Shown piece after piece: positions 1-9,907 of a stretch of 43,176 nucleotides of DNA (positions within the stretch are counted from its first letter, which is position 1; the number at the start of each line of letters is the position of its first letter). Both the position numbers and the translations under genes were made by a program. Origin of the DNA: Vulcanimicrobiota bacterium (GTDB lineage: Bacteria; Vulcanimicrobiota; JAJTBE01); contig JAIORV010000074.1 of assembly GCA_021107945.1 (NCBI GenBank), positions 1 to 43,176 of the forward strand, given 5' to 3'. Under the pieces are notes generated by a model. That model made no database searches. It saw only the letters and a program-made list of their open reading frames with translations, and was not told the DNA's origin.

Positions 1-57
1 TGGTGGTGGGATCTGAATAGTAATAAATATTTTTGACAGGAAACATGTGCACCCAAA
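1..57. repeat. Right end of the 352-bp inverted-repeat element (copy A, truncated by window edge)
   Basis: These 57 bases match 29478-29534 with a single difference (t versus c at base 4). They end in TGCACCCAAA, the right terminal inverted repeat of the element. The rest of the copy lies outside the window. Confidence 0.9.
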
Positions 58-70
58 TAATTATGTTATC

Positions 71-128
71 TGTTAACAAAAATGTTACAATTTTATTGTT
101 TCCAAATCTATCTACCGGGGGATATAAT
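71..128 (+). promoter_or_regulatory. TGTTAACA palindrome plus TATAAT box upstream of the HExxH gene
   Basis: The palindrome TGTTAACA is at 71-78 and TATAAT at 123-128, 44 bases apart. A related half-site, ATGTTACA, lies at 82-89, 11 bases centre to centre from the palindrome. The -35 region is weak. The same arrangement recurs near 15530, 25143, 29000 and 43005. That the palindrome is an operator, perhaps for an activator, is inferred. Confidence 0.55.
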
Positions 129-155
129 AGATAGGAAGGCGAGAAGGAGAATATA

Positions 156-707
156 ATGGACAGATTGCCCCCGATTGGAAAAAACATCCCGAATCATCAT
201 CGGGTAAAAGGGAATAAAAATGCACATCTTCCATCAACTATTGGCAAAGATGGAAAAAAACAGCAGTGCAATTGTTCCTTATGTGTAAAGAGAGAGTATA
301 TATGCTCCAAGGGTGATCGTGAATATTTCAGCGGGCAGGACAGCTTCTCACAGGTGCGAAGACATGAACAAGATCACCTCAGGGAGCACAGGGAGATTGC
401 CCAAAAACTGGGATTGAAAATTGTAAATACAAATATTAATGTATTCTCCGAAATGTGCCCCGATTGCAACGATAGTATCGCCACGGGAGGCAATGCTTCA
501 TCAGTTTTCGCCGCCGAGATTGACGGGCGGCAGGTGATCGTCCAGGTATCATCGGACGGTAATATAATGGACAGCGAAATTGCCGGAAAACTTGAGCAAA
601 AAAAGACAAAAAAAAACGGATTTGTTAAAGAAGATAAAAAAACGGAATCAAGTCAAACCGAAAAAAAAGACGACAACTCACAGGATTACCTGTTTTTCGA
701 TGTCTGA
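156..707 (+). CDS. Small Cys/His-rich HExxH protein, SprA-related putative metalloprotease
   Basis: 183 residues, no signal peptide. An N-terminal cysteine cluster (CNCSLC and a following C, about residues 38-50) is followed by RRHEQDHL near residue 69, a perfect HExxH, and then by CPDC near residue 100 and a short 'SIATGG' stretch. This resembles the family annotated as SprA-related or 'putative metalloprotease CJM1_0395 family', in which an HExxH-containing helix is followed by a Cys-x2-Cys and a GG segment. Zinc binding is likely; proteolysis is not proven. The C-terminal 45 residues are charged and Lys/Glu-rich. The start is set by GAAGGAGA at 143-150. It is probably read with the next gene (8-base gap to that gene's longest frame). 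The TGTTAACA box upstream places it with the zipper and phospholipase D genes. Confidence 0.65.
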   Translation: MDRLPPIGKNIPNHHRVKGNKNAHLPSTIGKDGKKQQCNCSLCVKREYICSKGDREYFSGQDSFSQVRRHEQDHLREHREIAQKLGLKIVNTNINVFSEMCPDCNDSIATGGNASSVFAAEIDGRQVIVQVSSDGNIMDSEIAGKLEQKKTKKNGFVKEDKKTESSQTEKKDDNSQDYLFFDV

Positions 708-817
708 TCGACTTTATGGGTTTTGGTTGCTCATATAATATCTTTTTCTGGAATAAATTGCATTTTTTTTGCTACTATATAAAGAGGAAGTTTATTCTTT
801 GTGAAAGAGATATTTCA

Positions 818-1441
818 ATGATCATTCCGCTGATTATTCCACAAAAACAACCGGGCAAAAACTGCAATCAATATCTCAAACTTCGCATATTTCTCTATAT
901 AACCGTTATCGCAGCTCTTTTTATCTGCAATTATGTCCATTATCACTTCCAGGAATTAAAAACGCATCAAAAAGATTCAATCTTATCAAATAGCGTGCCG
1001 GCAATGTCTCCAACAACCACTGATAAAGAAAAACAGACCGCATTCATTACATTGTATTCATTGAGAACGGACAGGGATCCGTTCATGCCCTTATGTGAGG
1101 ATGAAAATGACCTGTCTGCAACGGATAGGGGATTCTTTATCAGGCCAATCCCCGATAAGGATAATACACACGAAAATTCTCCCGGTTTCAGCAACATAAA
1201 CATGTCAGTAACCGGGATAATCCTCGGTGGAAAAGGATACAACGCCATTATCAGAGATAAGTCAGGAAATAGTCATATTGTATCACCGGGAGAGGAAATC
1301 AGGGGGTGGAAAATTTCATTTATCACCGAGAGAAATGTGTTTTTACTGAAGTGGAATTTTGCTGCAATCCTGGAGCTTGAAAACAGGGAACGCTTGAAAA
1401 ACAAAAAACCTCTCGGGAGGTTAGAAACAATCACACTATAA
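818..1441 (+). CDS. GspC/PilP-like inner-membrane protein
   Basis: 207 residues from the ATG at 818; an upstream in-frame ATG at 716 gives an unlikely Cys/Phe-rich extension and has no ribosome site. One transmembrane helix (about residues 20-38) follows a short cytoplasmic tail. A linker leads to the RDPF motif and then a small C-terminal beta domain of about 60 residues (VTGIILGG...NAIIRDKSG...VSPGEEIRGWKI). RDPF followed by this G-x-x-L-x-x-G...G-x-x-I pattern is seen in type II secretion GspC homology regions and in PilP of type IV pili, which bridge the inner-membrane platform to the secretin. No other secretion gene is nearby. It could be an orphan linker protein; the family call is by motif only. 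Confidence 0.55.
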   Translation: MIIPLIIPQKQPGKNCNQYLKLRIFLYITVIAALFICNYVHYHFQELKTHQKDSILSNSVPAMSPTTTDKEKQTAFITLYSLRTDRDPFMPLCEDENDLSATDRGFFIRPIPDKDNTHENSPGFSNINMSVTGIILGGKGYNAIIRDKSGNSHIVSPGEEIRGWKISFITERNVFLLKWNFAAILELENRERLKNKKPLGRLETITL

Positions 1442-1452
1442 GTTCTTTGTTC

Positions 1453-1495
1453 TCAACTATTCGTCCCTGGAGGTGAATAGTTGACCTTGTTTTTC
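1453..1495. terminator. Bidirectional hairpin between convergent genes
   Basis: TCAACTATTC at 1453-1462 pairs perfectly with GAATAGTTGA at 1475-1484 (10 bp stem, 12-base loop). A T-rich run follows on the plus strand (1485-1495). It lies between the stop codons of the GspC/PilP-like gene and the minus-strand response regulator. Confidence 0.7.
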
Positions 1496-2109
1496 TATGC
1501 CAGAAGTTCGTCAATCCTTTTTATTAATTGATCAACCTGTCTTAATACACTACTTCGATATTTATCAAGGAGCTCAGGTTTCTCTCCAAGCATTTCCAGG
1601 TAACTTCTTATATTGATAAGTGGATTTTTAAGATCATGACTCACCGTATGAACAAAAGCATCCAATTCTTTTTGTTTTCGATGCCTTTCCACGGCATATC
1701 TGAGTGAGCGCGCAAGAAGATTGCTGTCAACCTGTCCTTTTACAAGGTAATCCTGTGCGCCCTGGTAAACGGCCTCTATTCCGGTCTTCTCATCATTGAG
1801 TCCGGTCATTACGACGATGGGAATATCCGGCACACATTCGAAAAGTCTCCGAAGAGTCTCAAGCCCCTGACTGTCAGGCAGTGAAAGATCCGACAGTATA
1901 ACGTCAATGTTTCCTTCAACAAGTCTTTCCATGCTTTTAAGCAGTCTGTCCGAAGATTCCACGTGAATTATTATCTCTTCTACTTCGGAAAGCATTTCTT
2001 TAATTAAATCAGTATCGCCAGGATTGTCTTCTATGAGAAATATTCTTAGAGAATTAGTTTCCATTTTGGCCTGCCTTTTATACAAAATCCCCCCCGATTG
2101 CTTTAGCAT
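1495..2109 (-). CDS. Response regulator receiver fused to a lone HisKA (DHp) helix pair
   Basis: 204 residues. A CheY-like receiver domain (about residues 20-140: IFLIEDNPGD acidic pocket, LSDLSLPDS with the phospho-acceptor Asp, VVMTG, YLVKGQ with the conserved Lys) is followed by a C-terminal HisKA dimerisation segment (about 148-204) with the H-box FVHTVSHDLKNPL. The protein then stops: no N, G1 or G2 boxes of a HATPase domain are present. It could act as a two-site phosphorelay protein (Asp and His on one chain) or a dimerising regulator. The start ATG is preceded by GAGGAG, which is embedded in the last codons of the upstream regulator gene, so the two are translationally linked. Confidence 0.85.
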   Translation of the reverse strand: MLKQSGGILYKRQAKMETNSLRIFLIEDNPGDTDLIKEMLSEVEEIIIHVESSDRLLKSMERLVEGNIDVILSDLSLPDSQGLETLRRLFECVPDIPIVVMTGLNDEKTGIEAVYQGAQDYLVKGQVDSNLLARSLRYAVERHRKQKELDAFVHTVSHDLKNPLINIRSYLEMLGEKPELLDKYRSSVLRQVDQLIKRIDELLA

Positions 2110-2114
2110 CTAAT

Positions 2115-2804
2115 TTACTCCTCATCCCACATTTGAGTTAACCGGGATTTATGTTCATCTTTGTGTGTTAAATTTTTAAAATCACTCTCGTTAAAATAAT
2201 CCGGGTATAACTTAATGGCACATTCGGGACAAAGACTATGGCTGAAATCCACTTCCGAATGCTTTTTAATATATACTTCCACCTGTTGCCAATATCCCAT
2301 GTCATCCCTTATATTTTTGCATGCAGAACATATAGGAAGCAGTCCTGAGAGTGTCTTGATTTTGGATAATGCTGACTGTAACTCCCGGATTAACTTTTCT
2401 TTCTCCCGCTGTGCATGTTTACGCTCTATGGCGTATCTAACGGCCCTTGTAAGGAGATGACCGTCAACCTGTCCTTTTAATAGATAATCCTGCGCACCAT
2501 CCCGCACGGTCCTGACTCCGAGTTCTTCATCGTTCAATCCTGTCAATACCACAATCGGTAAATCAGGATTCTCATTATAAACTCTTGTAAATGTCTCAAG
2601 ACCACGACAATCGGGCAATGATAGATCCAATAGGAGAACGTCAACGGAATTCCCCTGTGACAGGAACTCCAATCCTTTTGAAAGACTGTTTGCCGCAGAC
2701 AATTCAAACTTTGAACCACCCAATCCTCTGAGCATTTCTTTTATTAACCTGACATCTCCGGAATTGTCCTCTATTAAAAGTACTCTTATAGGATTTTCGT
2801 CCAT
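2115..2804 (-). CDS. Response regulator with C-terminal CxxC zinc-type module
   Basis: 229 residues. An N-terminal receiver domain (about 6-125: LLIEDNSGD, LLDLSLPD, VVLTG, YLLKGQ) is followed by a coiled-coil linker (about 130-150) and a short module starting LLPICSACKNIRD and ending SLCPECAIKLYP. This C-terminal module with two Cys-x2-Cys pairs is common at the end of receiver and PAS proteins in environmental bacteria; it is probably metal-binding and its output is unknown. There is no DNA-binding helix-turn-helix. It is five bases upstream of the receiver-HisKA gene and forms a two-gene unit with it. It may be phosphorylated by the large kinase encoded 288 bp upstream on the same strand. 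Confidence 0.85.
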   Translation of the reverse strand: MDENPIRVLLIEDNSGDVRLIKEMLRGLGGSKFELSAANSLSKGLEFLSQGNSVDVLLLDLSLPDCRGLETFTRVYNENPDLPIVVLTGLNDEELGVRTVRDGAQDYLLKGQVDGHLLTRAVRYAIERKHAQREKEKLIRELQSALSKIKTLSGLLPICSACKNIRDDMGYWQQVEVYIKKHSEVDFSHSLCPECAIKLYPDYFNESDFKNLTHKDEHKSRLTQMWDEE

Positions 2805-2904
2805 TCGTATTATCCCTCTCTGTCAAATATTTAATTAACCGAACAATCCCGAAAAATCTTTTAATTGAAGTTGACTTTTAGTAGTTAATCTCAGATAGTG
2901 CCTT

Positions 2905-2935
2905 TAATTCACCGCAGAGAGCACAGAAAATATAA
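2905..2935. repeat. Degenerate 'cacagag' interspersed repeat
   Basis: The stretch caccgcagagagcacagaa belongs to the ACCACAGAGGACACAGAG-type intergenic repeat also seen near 11150, 14523, 32766 and 35989. It lies in the 288-bp gap between the kinase and the response regulators; nothing else is recognisable in that gap. Confidence 0.5.
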
Positions 2936-3092
2936 GGATTTTCCACCAATTTGACATATCAATTGACAGGTATTCTCATATATTTTTATATTTCTGATAA
3001 ATATATGTTTTTCTCGATAGAGAGCTGTGGAACGGCAATTATAGGATTGAAAATGCACCCAATTGATATTCTATAGGAAACTAGAATATTAT

Positions 3093-6000
3093 TTAGCAAA
3101 TCGGTATTGTAAAGAAGAAAGTTGTACCGTTTGCAAGCTCGGATTCAGCCCATATTACTCCCCCATGTTTTTCAACAATCTTTTTACAAATCGCCAGACC
3201 GATACCGCTTCCGGGATACTCCTCCCTTGTATGAAGTCTCCTGAAAGGAAGAAATATTTCATTGACAAACCTTGGATCAATTCCTATGCCATTATCTTTG
3301 AAAGAAAACTCATATTCTATTTCTTTCTCTTTACATGATATATTAATCATCGGATTTTTATCTCTCCGGAATTTTAATGCATTTGAGATTAAATTCTGGA
3401 AGAGCTGAATTAATTGTGAGTTGTCTCCAGTTATTACAGGAAGAGGCTTATTATTTATTGTCACTCCGCTTTCTTTAATTGCGATTTCTAAATTTTGAAT
3501 CACCTGTAATAAAATATTAGAACAGTCCACCCCCTGGAAAGTCTCAGTCCGTGTTGATACTTTTGAATACAACAGAAGATCATTTGTCAGTCCACGCATT
3601 CTCTCCGCACCGTCAACAATATATGAAATGAAGTCCCCGGCATTGGAGTCAAGCTTGTCACCATAGCGTTTTTCGAGAAGTGCAAGATAACTCGTTATCA
3701 TCCGTAGAGGCTCTTGAAGGTCATGAGAAGCGATATATGCAAATTGCTCAAGCTCGTAATTTGATCTCTCAAGCTCTATCATCGTTCTTTTTAAGCTTTC
3801 ACCGTCAATGCGGCGTTCTATTGCATTAGCAATCATTTCCGAAGTTATACGAAGCATTGTAATATCTTCCAACTTCCATCTCTCGGCTTTATGTGTGTCA
3901 TCAAATCCAAGGAAGCCTATTAGTTCTCCTTTTATAAGGATTGGAAGGGCGAGAAGTGATTTAATACCAAGACTCTCAAGTATCCCCTTCGTAGCCCGGG
4001 CTTCATCAGGCATTTTAGAAACATCGCTGATATGAATAATTTCGCCCTTTTTCAACTCATTAATCCACCATGGAAACTTATTAATTTGTAAACTTTGAAT
4101 ATTATCTATTAAAGGCTCGAGTCCCTCGGCACACCATTCATGTGTATTAACAAATATATTCTGATTTTCACGCATAAAGAAGAGGTGCGCCCTGTCAGCG
4201 TTACTTAATTTGCCCATCTGCTCAAGTGAATAATTTATCATTGAATCGAAATTTTCAGAACCTATAATCCTGGATGATATACCCGATATCATCCTTTCAA
4301 AATCCAATCTCCTTTTTATCAAACGTTCATCAGCTTTTCGCTCGGTTATATCGAAGATTGTAAGTAAGACATTTTTATACGTCTTTTCAAAACCCGGAGC
4401 AACCGTCCATTTAAGTGAAACATATTTCTTCTTGCCTGTAAGAGTCATATTTACTATCTCTGATTCAAAGGATGTATCACTGTGGGCTATGGCAACCAAT
4501 TCTTTTATTACATTCTCATGCGATTCCTCGCAGAAGATCCTGTCAAGTCCTGAAAGTAAATTTTTCTTGTTTTCAGCTTCAAACAATTCAAGGCTTGCTT
4601 TGTTTACATCGTTAATACCTATCATTTTTATACATTTTATTAATTCCCGCGGATGTTTTGCGAAATATTCGGAGAAATCCTCAATTCCCTGCTTCCTCAA
4701 TTCATCCAGATAATTTTTTACTCTGGAAAAATCTTCCTGCCAGATTGATATGGGAGAATTTTCGAATATGTCCTTGAATTTTTCCTCACTCTTTTTAAGG
4801 GCTTCTTCAGCTTTTTTACGCTCAGCAATTTCCTTTTGAAGATACCTGTTGCTCTTTTGTAAATCAGCAGTACGCTCGGTCACAATTTCTTCAAGATGCT
4901 CCCTGTATTCCCTCAATTCTTCATCTTTATTTCTACGCTCGGTTATGTCATCATATGTTCCAAGAACTCCAAAGACTTCTCCATTTTCATCTTTCAGAGG
5001 AATTTTGTTGGTTTCAAGCCATGATTTCGTTCCGTCGGGCTGAAGTTGTAGTTCATTAATATAATATTCGGGCTTTCCGGTGTTCATAATCCTTTTATCG
5101 CATTCCCGGTAGAAATCTGATTTCTCTTTTTTCCATGCAAGATCATAATCAGTTTTCCCTATTATATCTTCAGGTTTATCCACCCCTGCAACTCTTGCAA
5201 AATTATTGTTACATCCCAGAAATACTGAATTCCTGTCCTTCCAGAAAACGAATTGCGGAATGTTATCCATGACCAGGTGCAGCAACTCCATGGATCTTCT
5301 TGACGCTTCCTCGGCTCTCTTTTTTTCCGAGACATCGAGGATAATCCCCTGATAATGAGTAATGACACCATTCTCATCCATAATTGCCCTTGTTCTGTCT
5401 TCAACCCACCTGACTTCCCCCGATTTAGATATCAAGCGATATTTCTGCTCAAACTCCTTCGTCTTTTCTCTATTGTATGCTTCAAGCTCGGCTTCAAGCC
5501 AGGGGACGTCATCAGGGTGTGTGATACCGGGCCAGGAAATCCTGCCTGATGTGAAGTCTTCCGCAGAATAACCGAATTGAGAAACATTATCCGAGACAAA
5601 TTCAACAGGCCAGCCCTCCGCCACTTTCCAGAGGAAAACTATTGCGGGGCTCCTGTCTATAATGGATTTGAATTCCCTCAGCTTTTCATATGCACTTCTT
5701 ATTTTTTCTTCTGCTTTTCTTCTTGCCGCCACCTGCATTCTCATAATCTCATTTTTCTTCAACAACTCAACAGTTCTCTCGTGTACCCTTTTTTCAAGCT
5801 CATCTCTTGATTCACGTAACGCTTCTTCCGCTAATCTCATTTCAGTAACATCCACGCCGGAACTCAACAAGCCTGTAACTTCGCCCTCATCATTTCTCAA
5901 AACCGTATTGTACCAGCCGATTAGTCTCTCATCCCCTGTCTTTGTAACAACATGATTCTCAATATATTCAGAGCCGTCCATTTCACCTTGAATTAGCTTG

Positions 6001-7370
6001 TTAAATGAAGACAGGGTGTCTTTTCTGATTTTTCCGGGTATGAAATTTGAAAACCAGTTCTTACCGAGAATTTCCTTCTCGGAATAACCCAATACAGAGC
6101 TGCCTTTTCGATTAAACAGGGTTATGGCTCCACCGGTATCCAGGACAAGTATTATTGACCCGGCAATATCCAGATATTTTTGAGCCCTGTCCCTTTCCTT
6201 GCGGATCTCGGATTCCGCTTTTTTCCTGAAAGTAATATCTCTTGCCACTCCCTGAATACCAATGATTTCTCCATTTTTCTCTATTCCGGTGGCATTTATT
6301 TCAATGGGTACTGGAATTCCACTCTTGCCCAAGGCAGATGTCTCAAATAGCATATTAGACCCTCCTGCCAACATGGAAGTGAAAATTTCATTACTCATCG
6401 AAGCTTCGTCAGGGACCACATATTCAAAAATTCTTTTGCTGTCCATTTCATCCGGTGTATATCCGAGGGTCTTTTCAATGGATGGTGAGCAGTAAGTAAT
6501 GGAACCGGTCTTGTCTAACTGGAAAATAACATCCTTAGTTAAATCGGTAATTCTTCGAAACTTTTTCTCGCTTTCTTCAAGTTTTATCTCTGCCTTTTTT
6601 TGTTCTGTAATATTAGAGATCATAACCAGATCCTGAAAAATTTCACCCTTATCATTTTTTATCGGGACGGCCACTACTCTGCCTATTACTTCCTCTTCTT
6701 TCTTATTTATAAAGATCAAGTCGTAGGGAGGCACAAAATCGCCTGTCATCCTCTGGGAAAAATTCTTCTTTACTTTTGCTTTGCTTTCATCCGGAAAAAA
6801 GGGAAGTTCCATTATGTTCTTCCCGATTATCTCTTCGGGCGTATAACCGAGCCAATCGAATACTCGCTCATTCGTATCAACAATATTACCTTTTTTATCC
6901 AATACGACAATTGCTTCAGGAGATAATCGAAAAATGTTACGATGTCTTTTCTTGATTTCTATTAAGGATTTTTCTGTTGTGTTTTTTCTCATTGCCTTAT
7001 TTATTGAGTTGAGTAATATCTCGCGAAAGGCAAAATCATCGATCTTCTTGGAGAAATAATCCGTGGCGCCCGCCAGGAAAGCATCTCTTGCAACTTCTTC
7101 ATTTCCCTGTCCCGTGAGAAAAATCACAATGATATCAGGATAGTCCTTCTTGATTTTCTTGATAAGCTCGACACCGTTCATGTCAGGAAGAACATAATCG
7201 AGCAAGATTATATTAAACGTTTCTCTCTTTAATCTTTCAATCGCTTCTTCACCTGTGCCGGCAGTTGTCAGGTTAAAATATTTACCAAATTTCGTCTGAA
7301 ATAATCGTAAGAAAATCTTGTCATCATCAACATGAAAAACTCTTAATATATCAGGATATCTCTCATACAT
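3093..7370 (-). CDS. Hybrid sensor histidine kinase: receiver, six PAS, GAF, HisKA, HATPase
   Basis: 1425 residues from the ATG at 7370, which has GGAAGGAG 11 bases upstream; the longer frame to 7394 starts with TTG inside that site and is unlikely. Rough order: receiver domain 1-125 ([12 protein letters not shown]), PAS repeats near 145-265, 275-390, 400-520, 575-690, 700-820 and 865-1010, GAF 1015-1180, HisKA 1190-1260 ([12 protein letters not shown]-box), HATPase 1300-1425 (DNGIGI N/G1 region, [14 protein letters not shown]2). There are no transmembrane helices, so it senses cytoplasmic or diffusible signals. The receiver sits at the N terminus rather than the C terminus, so the kinase may itself be the target of another kinase. 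The first five PAS domains are conventional; the sixth has a long insertion before INDVNKAS. It is 36 bp downstream of a lipoprotein gene. Confidence 0.93.
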   Translation of the reverse strand: MYERYPDILRVFHVDDDKIFLRLFQTKFGKYFNLTTAGTGEEAIERLKRETFNIILLDYVLPDMNGVELIKKIKKDYPDIIVIFLTGQGNEEVARDAFLAGATDYFSKKIDDFAFREILLNSINKAMRKNTTEKSLIEIKKRHRNIFRLSPEAIVVLDKKGNIVDTNERVFDWLGYTPEEIIGKNIMELPFFPDESKAKVKKNFSQRMTGDFVPPYDLIFINKKEEEVIGRVVAVPIKNDKGEIFQDLVMISNITEQKKAEIKLEESEKKFRRITDLTKDVIFQLDKTGSITYCSPSIEKTLGYTPDEMDSKRIFEYVVPDEASMSNEIFTSMLAGGSNMLFETSALGKSGIPVPIEINATGIEKNGEIIGIQGVARDITFRKKAESEIRKERDRAQKYLDIAGSIILVLDTGGAITLFNRKGSSVLGYSEKEILGKNWFSNFIPGKIRKDTLSSFNKLIQGEMDGSEYIENHVVTKTGDERLIGWYNTVLRNDEGEVTGLLSSGVDVTEMRLAEEALRESRDELEKRVHERTVELLKKNEIMRMQVAARRKAEEKIRSAYEKLREFKSIIDRSPAIVFLWKVAEGWPVEFVSDNVSQFGYSAEDFTSGRISWPGITHPDDVPWLEAELEAYNREKTKEFEQKYRLISKSGEVRWVEDRTRAIMDENGVITHYQGIILDVSEKKRAEEASRRSMELLHLVMDNIPQFVFWKDRNSVFLGCNNNFARVAGVDKPEDIIGKTDYDLAWKKEKSDFYRECDKRIMNTGKPEYYINELQLQPDGTKSWLETNKIPLKDENGEVFGVLGTYDDITERRNKDEELREYREHLEEIVTERTADLQKSNRYLQKEIAERKKAEEALKKSEEKFKDIFENSPISIWQEDFSRVKNYLDELRKQGIEDFSEYFAKHPRELIKCIKMIGINDVNKASLELFEAENKKNLLSGLDRIFCEESHENVIKELVAIAHSDTSFESEIVNMTLTGKKKYVSLKWTVAPGFEKTYKNVLLTIFDITERKADERLIKRRLDFERMISGISSRIIGSENFDSMINYSLEQMGKLSNADRAHLFFMRENQNIFVNTHEWCAEGLEPLIDNIQSLQINKFPWWINELKKGEIIHISDVSKMPDEARATKGILESLGIKSLLALPILIKGELIGFLGFDDTHKAERWKLEDITMLRITSEMIANAIERRIDGESLKRTMIELERSNYELEQFAYIASHDLQEPLRMITSYLALLEKRYGDKLDSNAGDFISYIVDGAERMRGLTNDLLLYSKVSTRTETFQGVDCSNILLQVIQNLEIAIKESGVTINNKPLPVITGDNSQLIQLFQNLISNALKFRRDKNPMINISCKEKEIEYEFSFKDNGIGIDPRFVNEIFLPFRRLHTREEYPGSGIGLAICKKIVEKHGGVIWAESELANGTTFFFTIPIC

Positions 7371-7406
7371 GCGATGTCTTTCTCCTTCCGTCAATCATTC
7401 GTTGTT

Positions 7407-7973
7407 TCATCCTTTGCTCTTTTTCGCTTTATTTGTTTTCTTTTCATCTTTTTCTTTCTTCTTTTCCACAAGAGAATCAAGCTTGCGGTCTATCTCCTCC
7501 TCGTAACTCCTGCGGCTTTTTACATCATTTTCTTCTTTCTTACCTTTTTTCTCAAATTCATATCCCCACGGAGTCTCCTGTATTTTTGACTCGAAATAAC
7601 CCATGCTCTTGCTCTCACGGCAAAACTCAACTTTCAACCAGTATGGTTTATCCATCTGGACAGTTCTCTTGAAGACTGCACCCGTCGTACCCTCTGTAAT
7701 TCTTATTGTATGGTTCCCATTTTTTAAGGTCTTCCCAAGAATAAAAGGACGATCGTTCTTGATTACCTGGTTTTTACCCACAGGCTTTTCGTCAATAAAG
7801 ACGGATATCGTTATGGGTTTGAGTTTACCTTTTATATCTCCGCCATTCACTACCGCAATATTGAGTTTGTGTAGGTCACCCGATTCCTTTGCGCAGGAGC
7901 TTGAAAAAGTAAATGACAATATAATAAATGCTATCATGGCAATAAATTTTAATATACTTTTATATTCCATCAT
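7407..7973 (-). CDS. Putative lipoprotein, function unknown
   Basis: 188 residues. A hydrophobic N terminus (about residues 8-24) ends at SFTFSSSC with Cys27, a plausible though non-canonical lipobox. The mature part has a beta-rich domain (about 35-135; ITISVFIDEKPVGK, NHTIRITEGTTGAVFKRTVQ) resembling small PEGA- or Ig-like modules, then a very Lys/Glu-rich tail of about 45 residues. GAGGTG precedes two adjacent ATG codons; either can be the start. It is the first gene of a minus-strand unit leading into the hybrid kinase, so it may deliver an envelope signal to it; this is inference. No specific family is recognised. Confidence 0.6.
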   Translation of the reverse strand: MMEYKSILKFIAMIAFIILSFTFSSSCAKESGDLHKLNIAVVNGGDIKGKLKPITISVFIDEKPVGKNQVIKNDRPFILGKTLKNGNHTIRITEGTTGAVFKRTVQMDKPYWLKVEFCRESKSMGYFESKIQETPWGYEFEKKGKKEENDVKSRRSYEEEIDRKLDSLVEKKKEKDEKKTNKAKKSKG

Positions 7974-7979
7974 AACACC

Positions 7980-8150
7980 TCAGCCTTTATGGGAAACGGG
8001 AAGTTTAAGAAGGGAAGCGGAAAATGAGATTTAGCTTCAGTTTTCCATATTCGGTTTCCCACCCTTCATCCTCCAACTCCAACTTAAAATTTCCTACTTA
8101 CAACTTCTCTTTTAGCAGGAAAATCCCCTTTCTTTTTCAAATTCTAAAAA
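7980..8150. repeat. Degenerate 'gggaaacgggaagtt / ttcggtttcccac' interspersed repeat
   Basis: gggaaacgggaagttt near 7990 and tttcccacccttcatcctc near 8055 are opposite-strand versions of one low-complexity purine/pyrimidine repeat that recurs at about 9905, 11105, 25340 and 39001. This non-coding repeat makes an open frame upstream of the PEGA gene look longer than it is. Confidence 0.5.
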
Positions 8151-8167
8151 TCGGAGGGTATTTTAAA

Positions 8168-8596
8168 ATGATAAAAAAGAAGGATAAGGAAATAAAGATT
8201 GGCTCATTTAAGAAAAAAGAGGAAAAGCCAAAAAAGTCCATCTGGGATTATAAGCCTTACTTGATTGTGGGCGCAGTGGTGATTGTCGCCGCTATTGTAT
8301 ATCTGTTGGTGCTCAGAAACCTTGAAAAGAACCCGGTAGTAACAGAGGCGCAACCTACTGTTATTGCTTCACCGTCACCAAAGCTAGACTGCGGGACTCT
8401 TGTAGTAGAAACGGATCCGCCAGGTGCTTTTGCCCAATTGATGGACAAATATGGCAGAACGCCTATTACTTTCAAAGATCTTCCCGAGGGGACTTACCAA
8501 GTAATTTTGCGGTTTATTGATCAGAAGCCTATGATAAAAACAGTAGAAGTCAAGAAAAACCAAATAAACACATTAAAAGTGAAACTTGATGAATAG
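8168..8596 (+). CDS. Membrane-anchored PEGA-domain protein
   Basis: 142 residues from the ATG at 8168 (GGAGGG at 8153-8158). A Lys-rich cytoplasmic N terminus, one transmembrane helix (about residues 33-53) and a Pro/Ser linker lead to a C-terminal PEGA domain (about 75-142; LVVETDPPGAFAQL, GRTPITFKDLPEGTYQVIL). PEGA domains are short beta modules on envelope proteins that often bind surface components. There is no enzymatic domain. It is followed 33 bp later by a TPR protein and is probably cotranscribed with it. The longer frame from 8024 runs through an intergenic repeat and is rejected. Confidence 0.75.
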   Translation: MIKKKDKEIKIGSFKKKEEKPKKSIWDYKPYLIVGAVVIVAAIVYLLVLRNLEKNPVVTEAQPTVIASPSPKLDCGTLVVETDPPGAFAQLMDKYGRTPITFKDLPEGTYQVILRFIDQKPMIKTVEVKKNQINTLKVKLDE

Positions 8597-8629
8597 ACTT
8601 GATGAATAGAATGGAAGGTGTTTTTCAAT

Positions 8630-9907
8630 ATGTTGAAATCAGGTAAATATATTGTCGCTTTATTCTTGATAATCTTCTTCCTGGCAAATTATTCAATTGC
8701 CGTCGGGGCATATACTGATGAAAAGACAGGAGAATATATCAGGAAAGGTGACAATTTTATCCTTGAAAAAAAATACAAGGAAGCTCTGGAGGAATATAAA
8801 AAAGCTCTGGAGATGAATGAGGAAGAACCTGTACCTCATTATAAAATGGGTTTGGCATACTACTTCCTTAGTGATTACGATAAGGCCGTTCTGCATTATA
8901 AAAGAGCATTGAAGCTTGACCCCAATTATGTCAAGGCAATGAATAATCTCGCTCTGATATATGAAAAACAGGATAATGATGCTGAATCTCTCATGCTCTA
9001 TAAAAAGGCTGTGGAGTTGAAGCCCAGGTATCTTAAAGCCAGGTATAACCTGGGTGCATTGTTAATAACAATGAAAAAGCTGGATGCGGCTGAAGAGCAG
9101 GCAAGAAAGATAATTGAAATTTCACCAAAATATTATAAGGCGTTTTTCCTGCTGGGTTTGATTCATGAATACCGGAAAGAATATCGGAAGTCCGAGGGGA
9201 TGTACCTGAAATGCCTTTCTCTTAATGCCAGGTTCAGGGGCGCTGTGAATGGCATGAAAAGAGTAAGGGAAAATATCGCCGCCACATCGGGTTATCAAAA
9301 AGAGCTTAAAAAAGCACAACGAGTTGTGCATTTTGAAGTACCGCCCGGATATCGTTTTGTGGACATCAGCGATGTATTGTCGGGAGGAAGGATTATCAGG
9401 ATAAGATATGAGGATGACCAGGATATCTTCATCGTGAGACTCAGAGATCCCGAGATAATTGCCAAAAGAGATACTGAAACATTGATGAATAATATTGACT
9501 CCGGATTCAGCAAAGTTCTTGGCGATATGAAAATATCCGCACTTGAAATATCGGGAATGGGAGTGTTCAGACAACAAGAAAAGGACAAGAAAGACAAATC
9601 TCTCAAAGTAAAGGAAAAAGACGAGTCGCCAGAAAAAAAGTCCGGCAAAGATGATTCCGGCAAAGACGATTCCGGCAAAGACGATTCAAGTCAAGATGCC
9701 GGGAAACCAAAATTCGAAAAGACCAGGAAATATGCGAAAATCAAATGTCTGTTTAAAGGCATCGACAGCGAGGGGATTATTGTAGTATTCCGCCCCAGTG
9801 AGAAAATGGATCCCATGCTGTTTATCTCGCTTGCGTCACCCGATAAATTCTCTCTGAGGGCGGCGAGGAAATTATACGATGAAATCGGTCAGCCTGAGAA
9901 TGAATAG
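8630..9907 (+). CDS. Exported TPR-repeat protein
   Basis: 425 residues from the ATG at 8630 (GGAAGGTG just upstream). A signal peptide or membrane anchor covers about residues 1-27. At least five consecutive TPR units follow (about 35-205; KALEEYKKALEMNEEEP, KAVLHYKRALKLDPNY, ESLMLYKKAVELKPRY and so on). The C-terminal half is a mixed alpha/beta domain interrupted by a low-complexity Lys/Asp/Ser segment with three exact or near-exact copies of a 15-bp unit encoding SGKDD (9641-9685). It is probably a periplasmic scaffold. It lies directly after the PEGA gene with tight spacing. Confidence 0.8.
   Translation: MLKSGKYIVALFLIIFFLANYSIAVGAYTDEKTGEYIRKGDNFILEKKYKEALEEYKKALEMNEEEPVPHYKMGLAYYFLSDYDKAVLHYKRALKLDPNYVKAMNNLALIYEKQDNDAESLMLYKKAVELKPRYLKARYNLGALLITMKKLDAAEEQARKIIEISPKYYKAFFLLGLIHEYRKEYRKSEGMYLKCLSLNARFRGAVNGMKRVRENIAATSGYQKELKKAQRVVHFEVPPGYRFVDISDVLSGGRIIRIRYEDDQDIFIVRLRDPEIIAKRDTETLMNNIDSGFSKVLGDMKISALEISGMGVFRQQEKDKKDKSLKVKEKDESPEKKSGKDDSGKDDSGKDDSSQDAGKPKFEKTRKYAKIKCLFKGIDSEGIIVVFRPSEKMDPMLFISLASPDKFSLRAARKLYDEIGQPENE
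9641..9685 (+). repeat. Three 15-bp tandem repeats inside the TPR gene
   Basis: tccggcaaagaygat is repeated three times in frame, encoding SGKDD units. The repeat can expand or contract without a frameshift. Confidence 0.85.

Noticed and set aside
8024-8167. N-terminal extension of the PEGA protein
   Set aside because: It lies in an interspersed purine/pyrimidine repeat and has no ribosome site; the ATG at 8168 has GGAGGG.
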